From the NCBI GenBank assembly GCA_949751835.1, contig CATKHK010000014.1:310001-374000 (forward strand): a DNA stretch of 64,000 nt, read 5' to 3'. Shown piece by piece: positions 1-10,722 of the stretch (the first letter of the stretch is position 1; each line of letters opens with the position of its first letter). The DNA is from Blepharisma japonicum (taxonomy: Eukaryota > Ciliophora > Heterotrichea > Heterotrichida > Blepharismidae). A model generated the notes under the pieces. It was given only the letters and a program-made list of their open reading frames with translations, ran no database searches and was not told where the DNA came from. The translations under genes were made by a program, and so were the position numbers.

Positions 1-50
1 AAATACAAAGCAAAATACACTCATCATTTGATTTAAAGGCTAAGAAAAAT

Positions 51-779
51 ATGGCAAAAAGCTACGATTATTCAATTATCAAACCAGCTTTCAATAAAGA
101 AATACAAATTACAGGACAAACTATATTTTTAGTCTCAGGAATCTTAATGGAGATAATTGTAGTTGTGAATATCATTTGGTCTTGTGTAAGCACTTTTGAT
201 TGCTCTATATTTTGGCCTACAGTTAGCTATCTAGCTTGCTTTAGAGGCCATGATAGATTATTTAACTTTACTATGGCCTTTTATGCACTTATCACAGGAC
301 TATTTTTTATTACTGTACATGTCCACTTTTTCAAAATTTACACGCCTAGGCTCAAAATATTTTACACGCTTTTAAGTGCTGGAATTGTACTGGCCTTCCC
401 ATTTATATCAATGATTGATGAGGGAAATAGCTCGCATGTTGTTCCTTTGGAAAAAATTCATTACTGGATTATGATTGGGTTTATTTGTGGGGTTTTAACT
501 TGGATTTACATGTCTTTGCTTTGCATCAATGCAATTTCTATACCAAAAGAAAATTTGATATGAAAGGATTTTTTACTAAAATATTTGGCTATTGGATTTG
601 CAATCCTTTTGGCTAATTTATATGAATATACATATGCATACACAGAACAAACGAATTGGTTTACAAATCAAAATGTAGAAGCAGCTTGCGAATGGATGGT
701 TATTTCTATGACAGTATTTTTGCCTTTTATTTATAGTTTGGTGTTTCCTAGTATTAGATTAAGAGTCAAGGTTGGGTAG
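51..779 (+). CDS. PGAP2/Frag1-like multi-pass membrane protein
   Basis: The reading frame runs 242 codons, with TGA at 561-563 read as Trp. The product has about six hydrophobic segments. Order and spacing fit the Frag1/DRAM/Sfk1 (PGAP2) family: a WPTVSYLACFRG stretch before the second segment (compare LPSVSAAIGG in PGAP2), an acidic DEGNSSH loop before the fourth, and an EAACEWMVI segment near the C-terminus matching EAGVYTIFAILEY of PGAP2. PGAP2 acts in the Golgi in fatty-acid remodelling of GPI anchors, and ciliates coat their surface with GPI proteins. The family call comes from remembered motif similarity, so another small polytopic family is possible. The start is the first ATG after in-frame stops; the stop is TAG. 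It converges on the next gene. Confidence 0.55.
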
Positions 780-875
780 CTTATTAAATTAAATTTATAG
801 TATAATGGATAAATAAAAATTAAAATTATTCATTATATATATTGTTTTCCTTTAAATTGTTAAAATAGCAGTTTA

Positions 876-1976
876 TTAAGAGATATCTTCATAATCAAAG
901 ATGAAGCTTTCTATTGGGCTACAGTTCAATGTCGATACCCTTTCACTTTGAAAACCATTCATTATAATATCTGTCTGTTTTTTTATTTTCCCAGTGCTTC
1001 TCAGCTCCTCAACTTTGAAATTCTCACTCTTCCCTTTTCTCTCTTGGGTTTTATTTTTCGAAATATGCAAAAACAGAGGATTTTTTAAAAATTCATCAGC
1101 AATATGTAAAATTCCAGAATCACCTTCATCGCTTTGAGAAAAGTTTACTTGAACCGGGTATCTCGGAGTTTGAAAATCCGCCAAGTTAGCACCTTCATTA
1201 TGATTTTCAGGCTTTTTTATATTTGTAAAAGTGTCATCTAAAGCTGTGTATTGCGAAAGATTATCAAAATTCCCTTTGTTGTCTGCTATAGAAATAGAAG
1301 ATAGCTCAGGCTTAAAATATTTTCTTAAATTTGATTCTTCGATGCGGCTGTGTTCTGCTTGAGTAATTCTACTGGTACATAGGAGTTCTTCAAGTGTAGG
1401 AGAAGGTTGTTTGCTTCTGCAATGAGGATATGTTTTATCGATTCTGGTTCGCTGTTTTGCACTTTCATAGTTAATTTCACTTTTATTTGCATATTTCTTC
1501 AGATTTTCCTTATTTAAATTATTTTCCTTTTCAAGATCTCTGTTTTTGCTTTTAGATAAATCAGTCGTTTGTGCTTTAAATCTCGGGGTAGATTCAATTA
1601 GCAATGGTTTTGGAGCTTGCTTTTTTTGAATTGGCTTGGGAGGTTTGAGGGTTTTGCTTGATCTTTGTCGAGGATTTTCGCTTGAACTTCTTTTGGAATT
1701 ATCCTTTAATTTTTCAGATTCGCGGTTAAATTTTTCTAATTCATCTTTAATAGTCGAAAGCTTGGCTTTTATTTCAGGAATCTTATTTTTTTCAGATTCA
1801 AATGATTGCCTCATGATTAAATTCAATTGCTCTAATGATACAAATCCTGGTAATTTGCTTTGAATTGTGTTTATTCCTATAACTAATGTGTGTTCCACAC
1901 ATTTTCCTCATTGATTTCTAGGGTATAAAAATAGGAAATCCCTTATCAATTGGTTATCGCTTATGGAATCCAACAT
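876..1976 (-). CDS. unknown protein with conserved-looking N-terminus and coiled coil
   Basis: I do not recognise the family. The frame is open upstream of 1898 to an ATG at 1974-1976 (through a TGA Trp codon at 1908-1910), giving 366 residues instead of 340. The added N-terminus (LIRDFLFLYPRNQWGKC then VEHTLVIGINTIQSK) looks like a folded helical module, which favours the upstream start. Residues about 50-95 are highly charged and probably coiled coil. The rest is Ser/Lys/Glu-rich and probably disordered, with basic stretches near residues 95-135. It ends in TAA, with a 96-bp spacer to the convergent gene before it. A cytoskeletal or basal-body role would be a guess. Confidence 0.7.
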
Positions 1977-2255
1977 ATTTAACGATTCTTTATTTTATAA
2001 TTAATTTAAAGTTATTTAAAAATTAAAGATTCCCTCTATTTGGCTGCTCTATTAACTTAACTTATGAATTTAATATTTTTATATAGGTCCGAATTAAATA
2101 CAATGATAAAGCTCATAATTTAATGATTTTTATTGAATATGACCTATAGTAGAATAAAGGATGCAAAAATCATAATTAAAATGCTAAATTAAATTCCTTA
2201 CAATCACAAATCAATTGAACTTACCATCATTCATCACCCATTATAATCCATATAA

Positions 2256-3686
2256 ATGCCCAAAAAGCTCCGAGCAAAGAAAGCGAAATCCCAAACGCCT
2301 CTCGGAGGAAAAACAATCCACCGTGAAAACTACACAAAACACCATTCAAATTCTTCCACAAATCCAGACCGTGTTATAAAAGGACGAAAACCTCACTCCT
2401 ATAGATCAAAATCCACCATAAACCGTCTCAACCTTTACAACCAGAAACCAGATGAACAGCGCCGAGCTCTCCGCCCCGATCTGCCTGCAATGATAGAGCC
2501 AGATCGTCGTTGGTTTGGTAACACCAGAACAATCAAACAAGATGAGCTTGAACTTTTCAGAAATGAAGTCAGAGAAGCTACCTCAGACCCATACTCCATG
2601 CTTATAAAACCTAATAAACTTCCTATGGCTCTCATTTCAGAGCCTAGTGATAAAGCCAAACGTCCTCCTCTCTTAGATGTCGAGTCCTTTCAAGAGACCT
2701 TTGGATCCAAAGCTAGGCGAAAAAGACCAAAATTACAAAATTATGATTTGACAGCTATGGTTGAAGAAATTAAAAATAAAGAAGAAGAGTATGACGAAGA
2801 AAAAGACACAAACATTGTGAACGAGTATGGAGAAAAAGGAGAATTAAAGGACAGGAGGCTGGAAAAAGGACAATCAAAAAGAATTTGGGAAGAACTTTAT
2901 AAAGTTTTGGACAGCTCTGATGTAGTTTGCCAGGTGCTTGATGTTAGGGACCCTATGGGAACAAGATGCCCACATGTGGAAAAACAAATGAAAAAGAAAC
3001 CAAACAAGCATTTGTTCTTTGTACTCAACAAATGTGATTTAGTACCTACATGGGTAACAACTTCTTGGGTTAAGCAATTATCAAAGGAATATCCTACAAT
3101 TGCTTTTCATGCATCAGTCACGAATCCATTTGGAAAAGCTGCATTAATCCAACTCTTAAGACAATTTGATACTTTTCATAAAGACAAAAAAAATATTAGT
3201 GTTGGGTTTATTGGATATCCAAATGTTGGTAAATCTTCAGTTATTAATACTTTAAGATCCAAAGAAGTATGCAAAGTTGCTCCAATTCCAGGAGAAACAA
3301 AAGTTTGGCAATATATTACCTTGACAAAAAGAATTTATTTGATTGACTGTCCTGGAGTGGTTTATGACGTTGGAGATTCTGATGCTGATTTAGTGCTAAA
3401 AGGAGTTATCAGACCAGAGAAAATTGAAGATCCAAGCATTTATATATCAAGCATGCTGCCAAGGGTAAATAAAGAGCAATTACAAGGATTATATGGAGTT
3501 CAAGAGTGGCAAGATGCAGAAGATTTTATGACACAGATGGCTCAACAGTCTGGAAGATTATTAAAAGGAGGAGAACCAGATTTGAACACAATTGCGAAGA
3601 TGTTACTTCATGATTGGCAAAGAGGGAAAATCCCCTATTTTGCTGAACCACCTTCTAAAGAAGAAGCCGCTCTTGAGAAAAAATAA
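2256..3686 (+). CDS. NOG2: nucleolar GTP-binding protein 2 (NOG2/GNL2)
   Basis: A 476-residue circularly permuted GTPase of the YlqF/YawG group. The order G4-G1-G3 is visible: NKCD near residue 258, the P-loop GYPNVGKSS at 320-328, and DCPG at 364-367. Before these comes the basic NGP1NT-type N-terminal domain (about residues 40-190), starting with a Lys/Arg-rich tail expected to direct it to the nucleolus. In the family this GTPase acts in maturation and nuclear export of the pre-60S ribosomal subunit. It is a little shorter than animal GNL2 at the C-terminus, as in many protists. No intron or in-frame TGA is needed. The start is the first ATG downstream of an A+T-rich leader, and the stop is TAA. 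Confidence 0.93.
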   Translation: MPKKLRAKKAKSQTPLGGKTIHRENYTKHHSNSSTNPDRVIKGRKPHSYRSKSTINRLNLYNQKPDEQRRALRPDLPAMIEPDRRWFGNTRTIKQDELELFRNEVREATSDPYSMLIKPNKLPMALISEPSDKAKRPPLLDVESFQETFGSKARRKRPKLQNYDLTAMVEEIKNKEEEYDEEKDTNIVNEYGEKGELKDRRLEKGQSKRIWEELYKVLDSSDVVCQVLDVRDPMGTRCPHVEKQMKKKPNKHLFFVLNKCDLVPTWVTTSWVKQLSKEYPTIAFHASVTNPFGKAALIQLLRQFDTFHKDKKNISVGFIGYPNVGKSSVINTLRSKEVCKVAPIPGETKVWQYITLTKRIYLIDCPGVVYDVGDSDADLVLKGVIRPEKIEDPSIYISSMLPRVNKEQLQGLYGVQEWQDAEDFMTQMAQQSGRLLKGGEPDLNTIAKMLLHDWQRGKIPYFAEPPSKEEAALEKK

Positions 3687-4535
3687 TTAAGATTTTTCTA
3701 TATCCTTGGTATAATCTTTTTATGAATTGTAAACTAGCATTTTGCAATTTTTGTGGAATAATTAATCCTTAGGGTGAGTAAAAATCACCTATTATTGTAA
3801 AATTAAAAACCCTTTATCATATATTCAAGAATTGTTTACAGGTGAATCTTTTAAATGGTTTTAATCAATAAGGATATAATTTGAGTAGAAGATGTGAATA
3901 TTTTTATATAATTGAAAGTTAATTTTAATAAAACCCAATCTAATGTGTATTTTCAAGGGTAGACTAAATCTATGAAATATTTAATTTCAAAATAAATAAT
4001 AAGCATATATACTCACTTTACATTGCATAAAACAAAATTCTTGATTTTTAATGCTATCAAAAATTATAATGGCAAAATTCTATTTCCTCTCCGAACAAAA
4101 TAATAGATCTTAATTTTCCATTTTTATATGAAATCTGGTCTTGCCTGATAAATAGAGCGCTGACAAATCGATTTAATTTTAGTTAACTTCTCAGTTGACT
4201 ATTTCTTTCACTTGCAGGTTATTCTCTGGTTCCAGGTGAGAAATATCATCAAGGAAAATCAATTGTTGTATGAAAATTGTATTTATAAAATATTGCGAGC
4301 TTTCAATTGCTGCAGCTGAAAGCGCAATTTACATGCCAATATCGACTCGAATTTTATTATTGCTTCGTGAGATTAAAGTATCATAATTTTTACTACGAAA
4401 ATTCTTATCCGTTCAGCTATTTTAGGAAATTTTATGAGTGTTTGACCTTCAAAAATACCTTTAATAAATAATTCGTGGTAAATTGTGGTGAATATATTCA
4501 TATCATGTTTGTTTAATCACCAGTCTAATAATAAA
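3687..4535. other. intergenic spacer, no gene seen
   Basis: 849 bp of A+T-rich sequence between NOG2 and the ABC transporter. All six frames are broken at short intervals by TAA/TAG. I see no tRNA, no repeat and no frame resembling a known protein. It must hold the transporter's promoter because the two genes are in tandem. Confidence 0.6.
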
Positions 4536-7500
4536 ATGAAGGTCACCGAAGCAGAAGAGAACAGTCCGCTTGAAGGTCCAACTCCACAAGCTCCACAGGG
4601 GAAAGGAAGTATCAAGGACCTTTACAAGTATGCCACCTGCTTAGATTATTTTCTTATTGCAGTTGGCTTCATCTCTGCTGCTGCCTTAGGAGCGATCCAG
4701 CCCCTTTTCTTCTTGTTTATGGGAGATTTCTTTGGGAACATGGATGCGAACACCTCGAAGGATTCATTTTATGACTCAGCAAAAATTGTCTGCTATGAGC
4801 TTATCGGATCAGCTTTTGTGTTTACTGTTGCCGGAACACTTGCAGTTATGTGCTTTGTGAACGTTGGCGCTAGACAAGCTTTCCACTTCCGAAATCACTA
4901 TTTCAAAGCTATTATCAATGGAGATCCGTCGTGGTTTGACCTCAGACATGTCGCTGAACTTCCCCAATCCTTAGCAACAGAGACTTTAATGATTGAAAGA
5001 GCAACAGGAGATAAGCTAATTGTTCTAATTATGGGCACAAGTATGATAGTATCCTCTCTTATTATTGCTATCATCATGGGTCTTCAACTAGCATTATTTT
5101 GCTTAGTTTTCATGCCAGCTGTCACTTTGGGATTTATGCTAACTCACAAAGGACTTGAGCAAAGTGCCAAAATAGCTGATACTTCTTATAAACTTGCAGG
5201 AGGTATCGCTGAAGAAGCCTTGCAAGAGATCAAAACTGTGTCTTCGCTAAATGGACAGAGACATGAGGCTAAAAAGTATACTGAGTCTATAAAAGATTCA
5301 CAAAAATCCATGCTTCTTAGTGGGCTGAAGGTCGGAGGAGGCACCGCATTGGGCATGTGCTCTTTTATGGTCATGAATGGGGTCACTTATATTGTTGGGG
5401 CTTGGTTTATAGACAAAGGAGAAGACAATTGGGCTGGAGGGCAGGAGTATGATTTAACAAGAGTCATCACAGTCATGTGGGTGAGTCTTATGGCCTTCAA
5501 TAACATTTCTCTCTGCGTTCCTAGCCTTAAACTTATCAGTATGGGGAGAGTTGCCGTTTATAATATTTCAGAAATTATTAATGGAAAATCAAAACTTACC
5601 CAAGGAAGCCGCAAAAGCGATATTGAAGGCGCTGTCTCATTTAAAGATGTTAGGTTCGCATATCCATCTGCACCTAGCTCAGAAATTCTTAAAGGGCTTA
5701 GTTTTGACTTAGAACCAGGACAAAGACTTGGAGTTGTTGGAAGCACTGGATCAGGAAAAAGCACAATAATTCAACTCCTGCTAAGATATTATGAACCTTC
5801 TTCAGGAACTATTACAATAGATGGATACAATATCATGGACTATTCAATTAGTTATTTAAGAGAGCACATTGGGCTTGTGAGTCAAGAGCCACTGCTTTTT
5901 AATGCTAGCATTTTTGATAATATTAGATATGGAAAATTAAATGCCACTCAAGAAGAAATAGAATTCGCTGCACAAGAAGCAGGGGCGCATGACTTTGTTT
6001 CAGCATTGCCAGATAAGTATATGACTCCTGCAGGAACTAAAGGTTCTCAGTTGTCTGGAGGGCAAAAACAAAGAATTGCTATAGCAAGAGCTATCATTAG
6101 AAACCCCAAAATTCTCTTATTAGACGAAGCAACAAGTGCTTTAGATAGACAAACTGAGCAAGCTGTTGTTGAAGCAATCGATAAAGCAATGCCAAAAAGC
6201 ACAAGAATTACAATTGCTCAGAATTTACTTACAATAAAAGACTCAAATTTTATTATCATGATTGACCAAGGAGCTGTATTGGAATTTGGCAATCATAAGC
6301 AACTAATGAAAAATAAATCAAAATACTACCATCTCGTCAAAATGCAAAGAATTCAGCAGAAAAATGAAGATGATGAACAAGCTCAAGCAAAAGTAACTGA
6401 CCTTGAAGTAAATAAAACGAAAGAAGAGGAACAAGCCAAAAATGAGTATGATGCAGGAAACGTCAAGAAAAAAATGATGCTTATGAGCAAAAGTGAAAGG
6501 GGATGGCTTTACTTAGGAATGGCCGGATCAATGCTAGTGGGAGCTGGATATCCTTTAGTAGGAATGTTTAGTGGAAAAGAGATGTTCGTTCTTGCTTATA
6601 AGCAGAGCGACATGATCGCAAAAAGTTCTGAATACGCCGGCTACATCTTCTTATTAGCATTTTTTGTATCTCTTGGACTGATTTTCGAATCAGTCAGTTA
6701 TCCAAAAATGAGTGCAAATATCACAGCGAAAATGAGACAAGCAAGCTTTAAAGCACTTCTTAAATATGAAGCAGCATTTTTTGATCTTCCTGAAAACAAC
6801 TGCAGTGCACTTTCAGCAAGACTTTGCAATGATTGTGAAAAAGTTAATGGACTGGGTGGACATATTGTTGGTATCATGCTTGGAATTCTCACATCATTAG
6901 CAGTAGCTCATGGAGTTGCAGCTGGATATTCATGAAGAATGTGCTTAGTTTTCTTAGCCATCATCCCAATCATCATTTTTGCTACAACCGCATCTTTTAT
7001 GGCCCAATCAGTTGGTGTCGTAAAATTCAACTACGAGTCTTGCACAGCTCAAGCAGCTGATGCAATTATGAACTACAGAACTGTCAAAGCTTTTAACTTG
7101 GAAAATGTCATGCATGATAAATATTTAGAACCCGCAACTCAAGAGTTTGCTAGTATCCGTAAAAAAGCAGTAAACTCAGGCATTGCATATGGCTTGGGTT
7201 TTGGATTAATTTGGTGCGCTTATGCATTGCTTTTCTGGTGGGGTGGAAATATTGTAGTCAAAGATCTTGATAACTATGAAGATATGACTATTGCTATGAT
7301 GACCTGCATGTTTGGCTCAAATGCATTTTTCTTAGCTGGAATATATGCACCAGACGTTAAAAATGGAGTTGAAGCTGCAAAAAGGCTGTTTAAAGTTTTA
7401 GAATATCAGCCAAAAATAAATGTTAACAGCAAAGATGGGGAGAAAAAAGAAGTTGAAGGGAAAATAGAGTTTAAAGATGTAGTCTTTTGCTATCCAAATA

Positions 7501-8180
7501 GAAACTACATGGCTGTTAAAGCTTTAAGCTTTACGATAGAGTCAGGGACTCATTTTGCAATTATTGGGAGAACAGGGTCAGGAAAATCAACAGTAATCCA
7601 ACTTGTTTTAAGACTTTATGACCCATTAAGTGGCTCGGTCTTAATAGATGGCATTGATATTAAAGACTATAACCTCAAGCATTTAAGAAGCCAAATTGGA
7701 CTTGTAGGGCAAGAACCTGTTCTTTTTACTGGATCTATTGCAGAAAATATTGCATATGGGATAAAAGCTTCTCAAGATGAAATAGAAGAAGCTGCAAAAA
7801 AAGCTCAAGCAATTGAGTTTATAACAGATCCCAAATATCCAGAAGGTTTTGAACGCCAAGTCGGCATAAAAGGAAGTATGTTAAGTGGTGGACAAAAACA
7901 GCGTATTGCAATTGCGAGAGCTATTATCAGGAATCCTAAGATCTTGATATTCGATGAAGCAACAAGCGCTTTAGACTCAAAAACAGAGTTATTGTTGTTA
8001 TCTGCTATTAAAGAAGTAATGGCTGGAAAAACCGTAATCATGATCGCCCATCGTCTCAAGACAATTTCTGAAGCACATCAAGTTATGGTGCTGGAAAGTG
8101 GGAAAATTTTGGAAATCGGGACAAGGGAAGATTTGATGAATCAAGGAGGCTATTTCTATAATATGATTAGCAACCTTTAA
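4536..8180 (+). CDS. full-length ABCB (MDR/P-glycoprotein type) ABC transporter
   Basis: The 1214-residue product has the TMD-NBD-TMD-NBD layout of ABCB full transporters. NBD1 has Walker A GSTGSGKST (about residue 404), LSGGQ (about 505) and Walker B ILLLDEATSALD (about 526). NBD2 has GRTGSGKST (about 1011), LSGGQ (about 1116) and ILIFDEATSALD (about 1137). The TGA at 6933-6935 falls inside TMD2 (AAGYS-W-RMCLVF) and must be Trp. The ATG at 4536 is preferred because the open frame upstream has no ATG. Oddity: the switch-loop His is Gln (residue 562) in NBD1 and intact (His1172) in NBD2, so one ATP site may hydrolyse poorly. Substrate cannot be predicted; lipid or xenobiotic export is typical. 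Confidence 0.92.
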
Positions 8181-8890
8181 AGTTATAATATTTAATAACT
8201 TTATTTAGAATCAGTGATATGTTTTTCAATAACTATTTTTTAGTAAACAAAATTTCTTAGTAGGTGATAAGTGATAGTTGAAAATGAAATGAGAGTCCAC
8301 TTAAAATAAAATTAATTTTTAGATTGCTTATCACTTTATGATCATGATAAGGAGAAACCCTGAATTTTGTTTCTTAGGTTGATTATTTACAAATTATAAA
8401 AGCATAATAATATTGATTTTATTTTTAAAAAAAATGAGAGTTCATAATAATTTCTGTTATGATTCTTAAGAATGGAATATGATTAAAGGAATATTTAATT
8501 TTACAATTTTTTTCGTAATGCAAAGTGAGTGCTGTCTTATATGACGAATAATGATAGGATATGAAAATCTTATGAATATTCTAATGATCAAAAAACCTTA
8601 AGGAGAGAAATTAATTGCTATAGTGATATTCAAGATAGAATTAATTTGACTCCTAGAAGAGAAACTTAATCCTGAGGTTCAGACAAAATGAGAAAATGCT
8701 ATGTGGATCCATTTTAAATGAAAATTCTACGAAATTATCTTCCTGGCCAAAGAATTAAAAGCTCATAATTTAATTTGGAAACTTTTATTGAAATAACTCT
8801 TGAAAAGAACATGTTTTATCTTTTATTTTTCAAATTTATTTTCTCAACATTTAATTCTTAAACATAATTAAACCAAAATTCTTTTTGAAA
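8181..8890. other. intergenic spacer, no gene seen
   Basis: 711 bp of A+T-rich sequence after the ABC transporter. No frame stays open long enough to suggest a gene. The arms CTTATCA and TGATAAG near 8328-8355 could form a weak hairpin, but a 7-bp match is expected by chance in such DNA. Confidence 0.5.
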
Positions 8891-9285
8891 ATGAGCAAAG
8901 CTGAATATACTGAAGAAGTGATTGGTTAAAGTCAAAAGATCCTAAGCCAGGCCAAAATCAAAAGAGTTCTTTCAGAAGTCTCTGCTTTTAATTCTAAATG
9001 ACCAATTATTGAGGAAGAATTTGATGGCCTTAAACTTGCGGAATGCTGAGACGGGCAAAGAAAAGAGTTTGATGTGTAACTGGGAAAGAATTTAACCCTA
9101 ATGATGGTCTGTCTAATATGGGGCGATTCTCAGAACATCTTATTCTCTTGCAGCTGGATCAAACGAAATTAGGCTGCCTTACAGAATGTGCAAAGTTGCA
9201 GTTGCCAAGGAGAGCCCAAAAGCTCTTTTTGAAGCGGAAGAAAGATAAGCTCAATAAGGTTATAATGAAATGTTTATTAATTTTT
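8891..9285 (+). pseudogene. broken coding-like stretch, family not recognised
   Basis: An ATG at 8891 opens a coding-looking frame (MSKAEYTEEVIG, then SQKILSQAKIKRVLSEVSA and EEEFDGLKLAECWDGQR) interrupted by TAA after about 12 codons and again near 9078. Coding-like sequence then continues in other frames (GKEFNPNDGLSNMGRFSEH; later EIRLPYRMCKVAVAKE). G+C is clearly above the surrounding spacers. At least two stops and two frame changes would be needed, so it is either a decaying gene or a real gene misread near a contig end, since a scaffold gap lies 700 bp downstream. The first stop is not explained by a 15-nt GT-AG intron. No family assigned. Confidence 0.4.
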
Positions 9286-9291
9286 TAGCCG

Positions 9292-9742
9292 TTATTCTTC
9301 CTCCATCTCTATCATCCAAATTAAGGTGTAAGCTTTCGCTGGATCAGTTCTCTTTTCTTTTGCGATCCTAATGGCCATTTCAGCACACTTTCTGGCTCCC
9401 GAATAATAGCCACCAGCCCAATCAATAGCCCAAACTTTTTTGCTCCATCAAAGCTTTTATTGTTTTCAATAGCTTTCTCATAGAATTCAATAGCTTTATC
9501 GAAGTCTTAATTATCCTTGTATATTTGGGCTAGCCAAAGAGTAGCATCTTCATAGTTTTCTTTTTCTGATAGCTCAGTCGTTCTTCTGATAGACTATCTC
9601 TATCTTTGGGCCAGCTATTTATGTTCCTAATAAACTTTTCTTTTAATGTTAGATCTTCATAATTAAGGAGTTCCTGAGGATTTTGAAAGAGAATCAATGC
9701 TTCGAGTGGATTTCTATGCATGTTTGATTTAAAATAAACCAT
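9292..9742 (-). pseudogene. broken TPR/Sel1-like repeat protein relic
   Basis: On the minus strand, an ATG at 9740-9742 begins a plausible N-terminus (NPLEALILFQNPQELLNYED). Coding continuity then jumps frame to a tetratricopeptide-like pattern (ENYEDATLWLAQIYKDN, then DFDKAIEFYEKAIENNKSFD) with one in-frame TAA between these halves, and jumps again to WAGGYYSGARKCAEMAIRIA before a TAA at 9292-9294. Two frame changes plus one stop make this a pseudogene, or a gene damaged by consensus errors near the gap at 9962. The alternating Ala/Tyr/Leu spacing fits TPR or Sel1 helices that bind partner proteins. It converges on the relic to its left. Confidence 0.5.
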
Positions 9743-9834
9743 ATTTTATTCCGAAACATTAGCCCCATAAAGCTTAATGTAGCTGCAATTGCATTGATTT
9801 AAAAAATAAATTTATATGTTTTTTAAGTGCCCAG

Positions 9835-9961
9835 AAAGCAGGATTAATATTTCTGCATTTAAAATAACTTTGCCTAAAGTCTTAGATACCTTTTTTAGAA
9901 AATTTTATTCCACCTCACTGAGGTGCATATATTATGTATTTATAAATCATTAAAGATCTCT
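9835..9961 (+). repeat. 127-bp direct repeat, left copy, abutting assembly gap
   Basis: This stretch is identical, base for base as far as I can compare, to 10062-10188. It ends exactly at the N run and the other copy begins exactly after it. That geometry is typical of two contigs that share an end but were scaffolded with a fixed 100-N gap instead of merged. A real tandem repeat that stopped the assembler is the alternative. It contains a 15-nt near-palindrome at 9911-9925. Confidence 0.9.
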
Positions 9962-10061
9962 NNNNNNNNNNNNNNNNNNNNNNNNNNNNNNNNNNNNNNN
10001 NNNNNNNNNNNNNNNNNNNNNNNNNNNNNNNNNNNNNNNNNNNNNNNNNNNNNNNNNNNNN
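9962..10061. other. 100-N assembly gap
   Basis: Exactly 100 undefined bases. The round length indicates a placeholder of unknown true size. Because the flanks are identical 127-bp copies, the true gap may be negative (overlapping contigs), in which case about 227 bp of this window does not exist in the genome. Confidence 0.97.
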
Positions 10062-10188
10062 AAAGCAGGATTAATATTTCTGCATTTAAAATAACTTTGC
10101 CTAAAGTCTTAGATACCTTTTTTAGAAAATTTTATTCCACCTCACTGAGGTGCATATATTATGTATTTATAAATCATTAAAGATCTCT
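10062..10188 (+). repeat. 127-bp direct repeat, right copy, abutting assembly gap
   Basis: Second copy of the repeat at 9835-9961, in the same orientation and without a difference that I can see. Perfect identity in non-coding A+T-rich DNA argues for an assembly duplicate or a very recent duplication. The near-palindrome CACCTCA-C-TGAGGTG is repeated at 10138-10152. Confidence 0.9.
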
Positions 10189-10722
10189 ATCTCAGATAGA
10201 TTCTAAAAAGATTTAGAGAAGTCTTTAATAATCACACTGCCAATGCATTCATTCAGAAAGATTATTACAATAATATCTATAAAAGCATATGTCCAGAAAC
10301 AAACTCAGTTTATTGAAAAAGATTTGATAAAGGGATAAATTATCCAATCTCTCTCTAACTCTTTATTCAGCTATATCTCATTTAAGTCTTTCATAAAACG
10401 AATTATTTACATAAAAACTCAGATTTGAAGCAAATCCATTCAAATGAAGTATAATTATACTACCCTAAGTTCTAAATAGGGTAATAATTCTTTACAATTT
10501 TTCGGATGCCAGCTTTTCAAAAAAATTTATTTGATTTTTTAATAAAGAGAAATAGAATTGTCTATGAAAAAGCTTAGACCTTAGGTTATTATAGATCCGA
10601 AATATCCAGAAGCTTTGTTATTCAAGTAGAAACATAAGGAAGCATACAACATAATCAGCAGCATATAAGTATCTTTATTATGATATCAAACCTTTAAAGC
10701 TAATTTTTAATTAATCGATGTA
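10189..10722. other. intergenic spacer, no gene seen
   Basis: 534 bp between the gap and DUSP12. Stops are frequent in every frame and no family pattern is recognisable. The 5' region of DUSP12 must lie here. Confidence 0.5.

Noticed and set aside
8328-8355. CTTATCA/TGATAAG inverted repeat
   Set aside because: Seven-base arms with a long loop are expected by chance in A+T-rich spacers.
8920-8945. Possible intron to remove the first stop in the relic at 8891
   Set aside because: The only GT...AG interval there is 14 nt with no A at position 10, unlike the twelve supported introns.
9923-10180. Open frame running across the N gap
   Set aside because: It exists only because undefined bases cannot contain stops; both ends are copies of the same 127-bp repeat.
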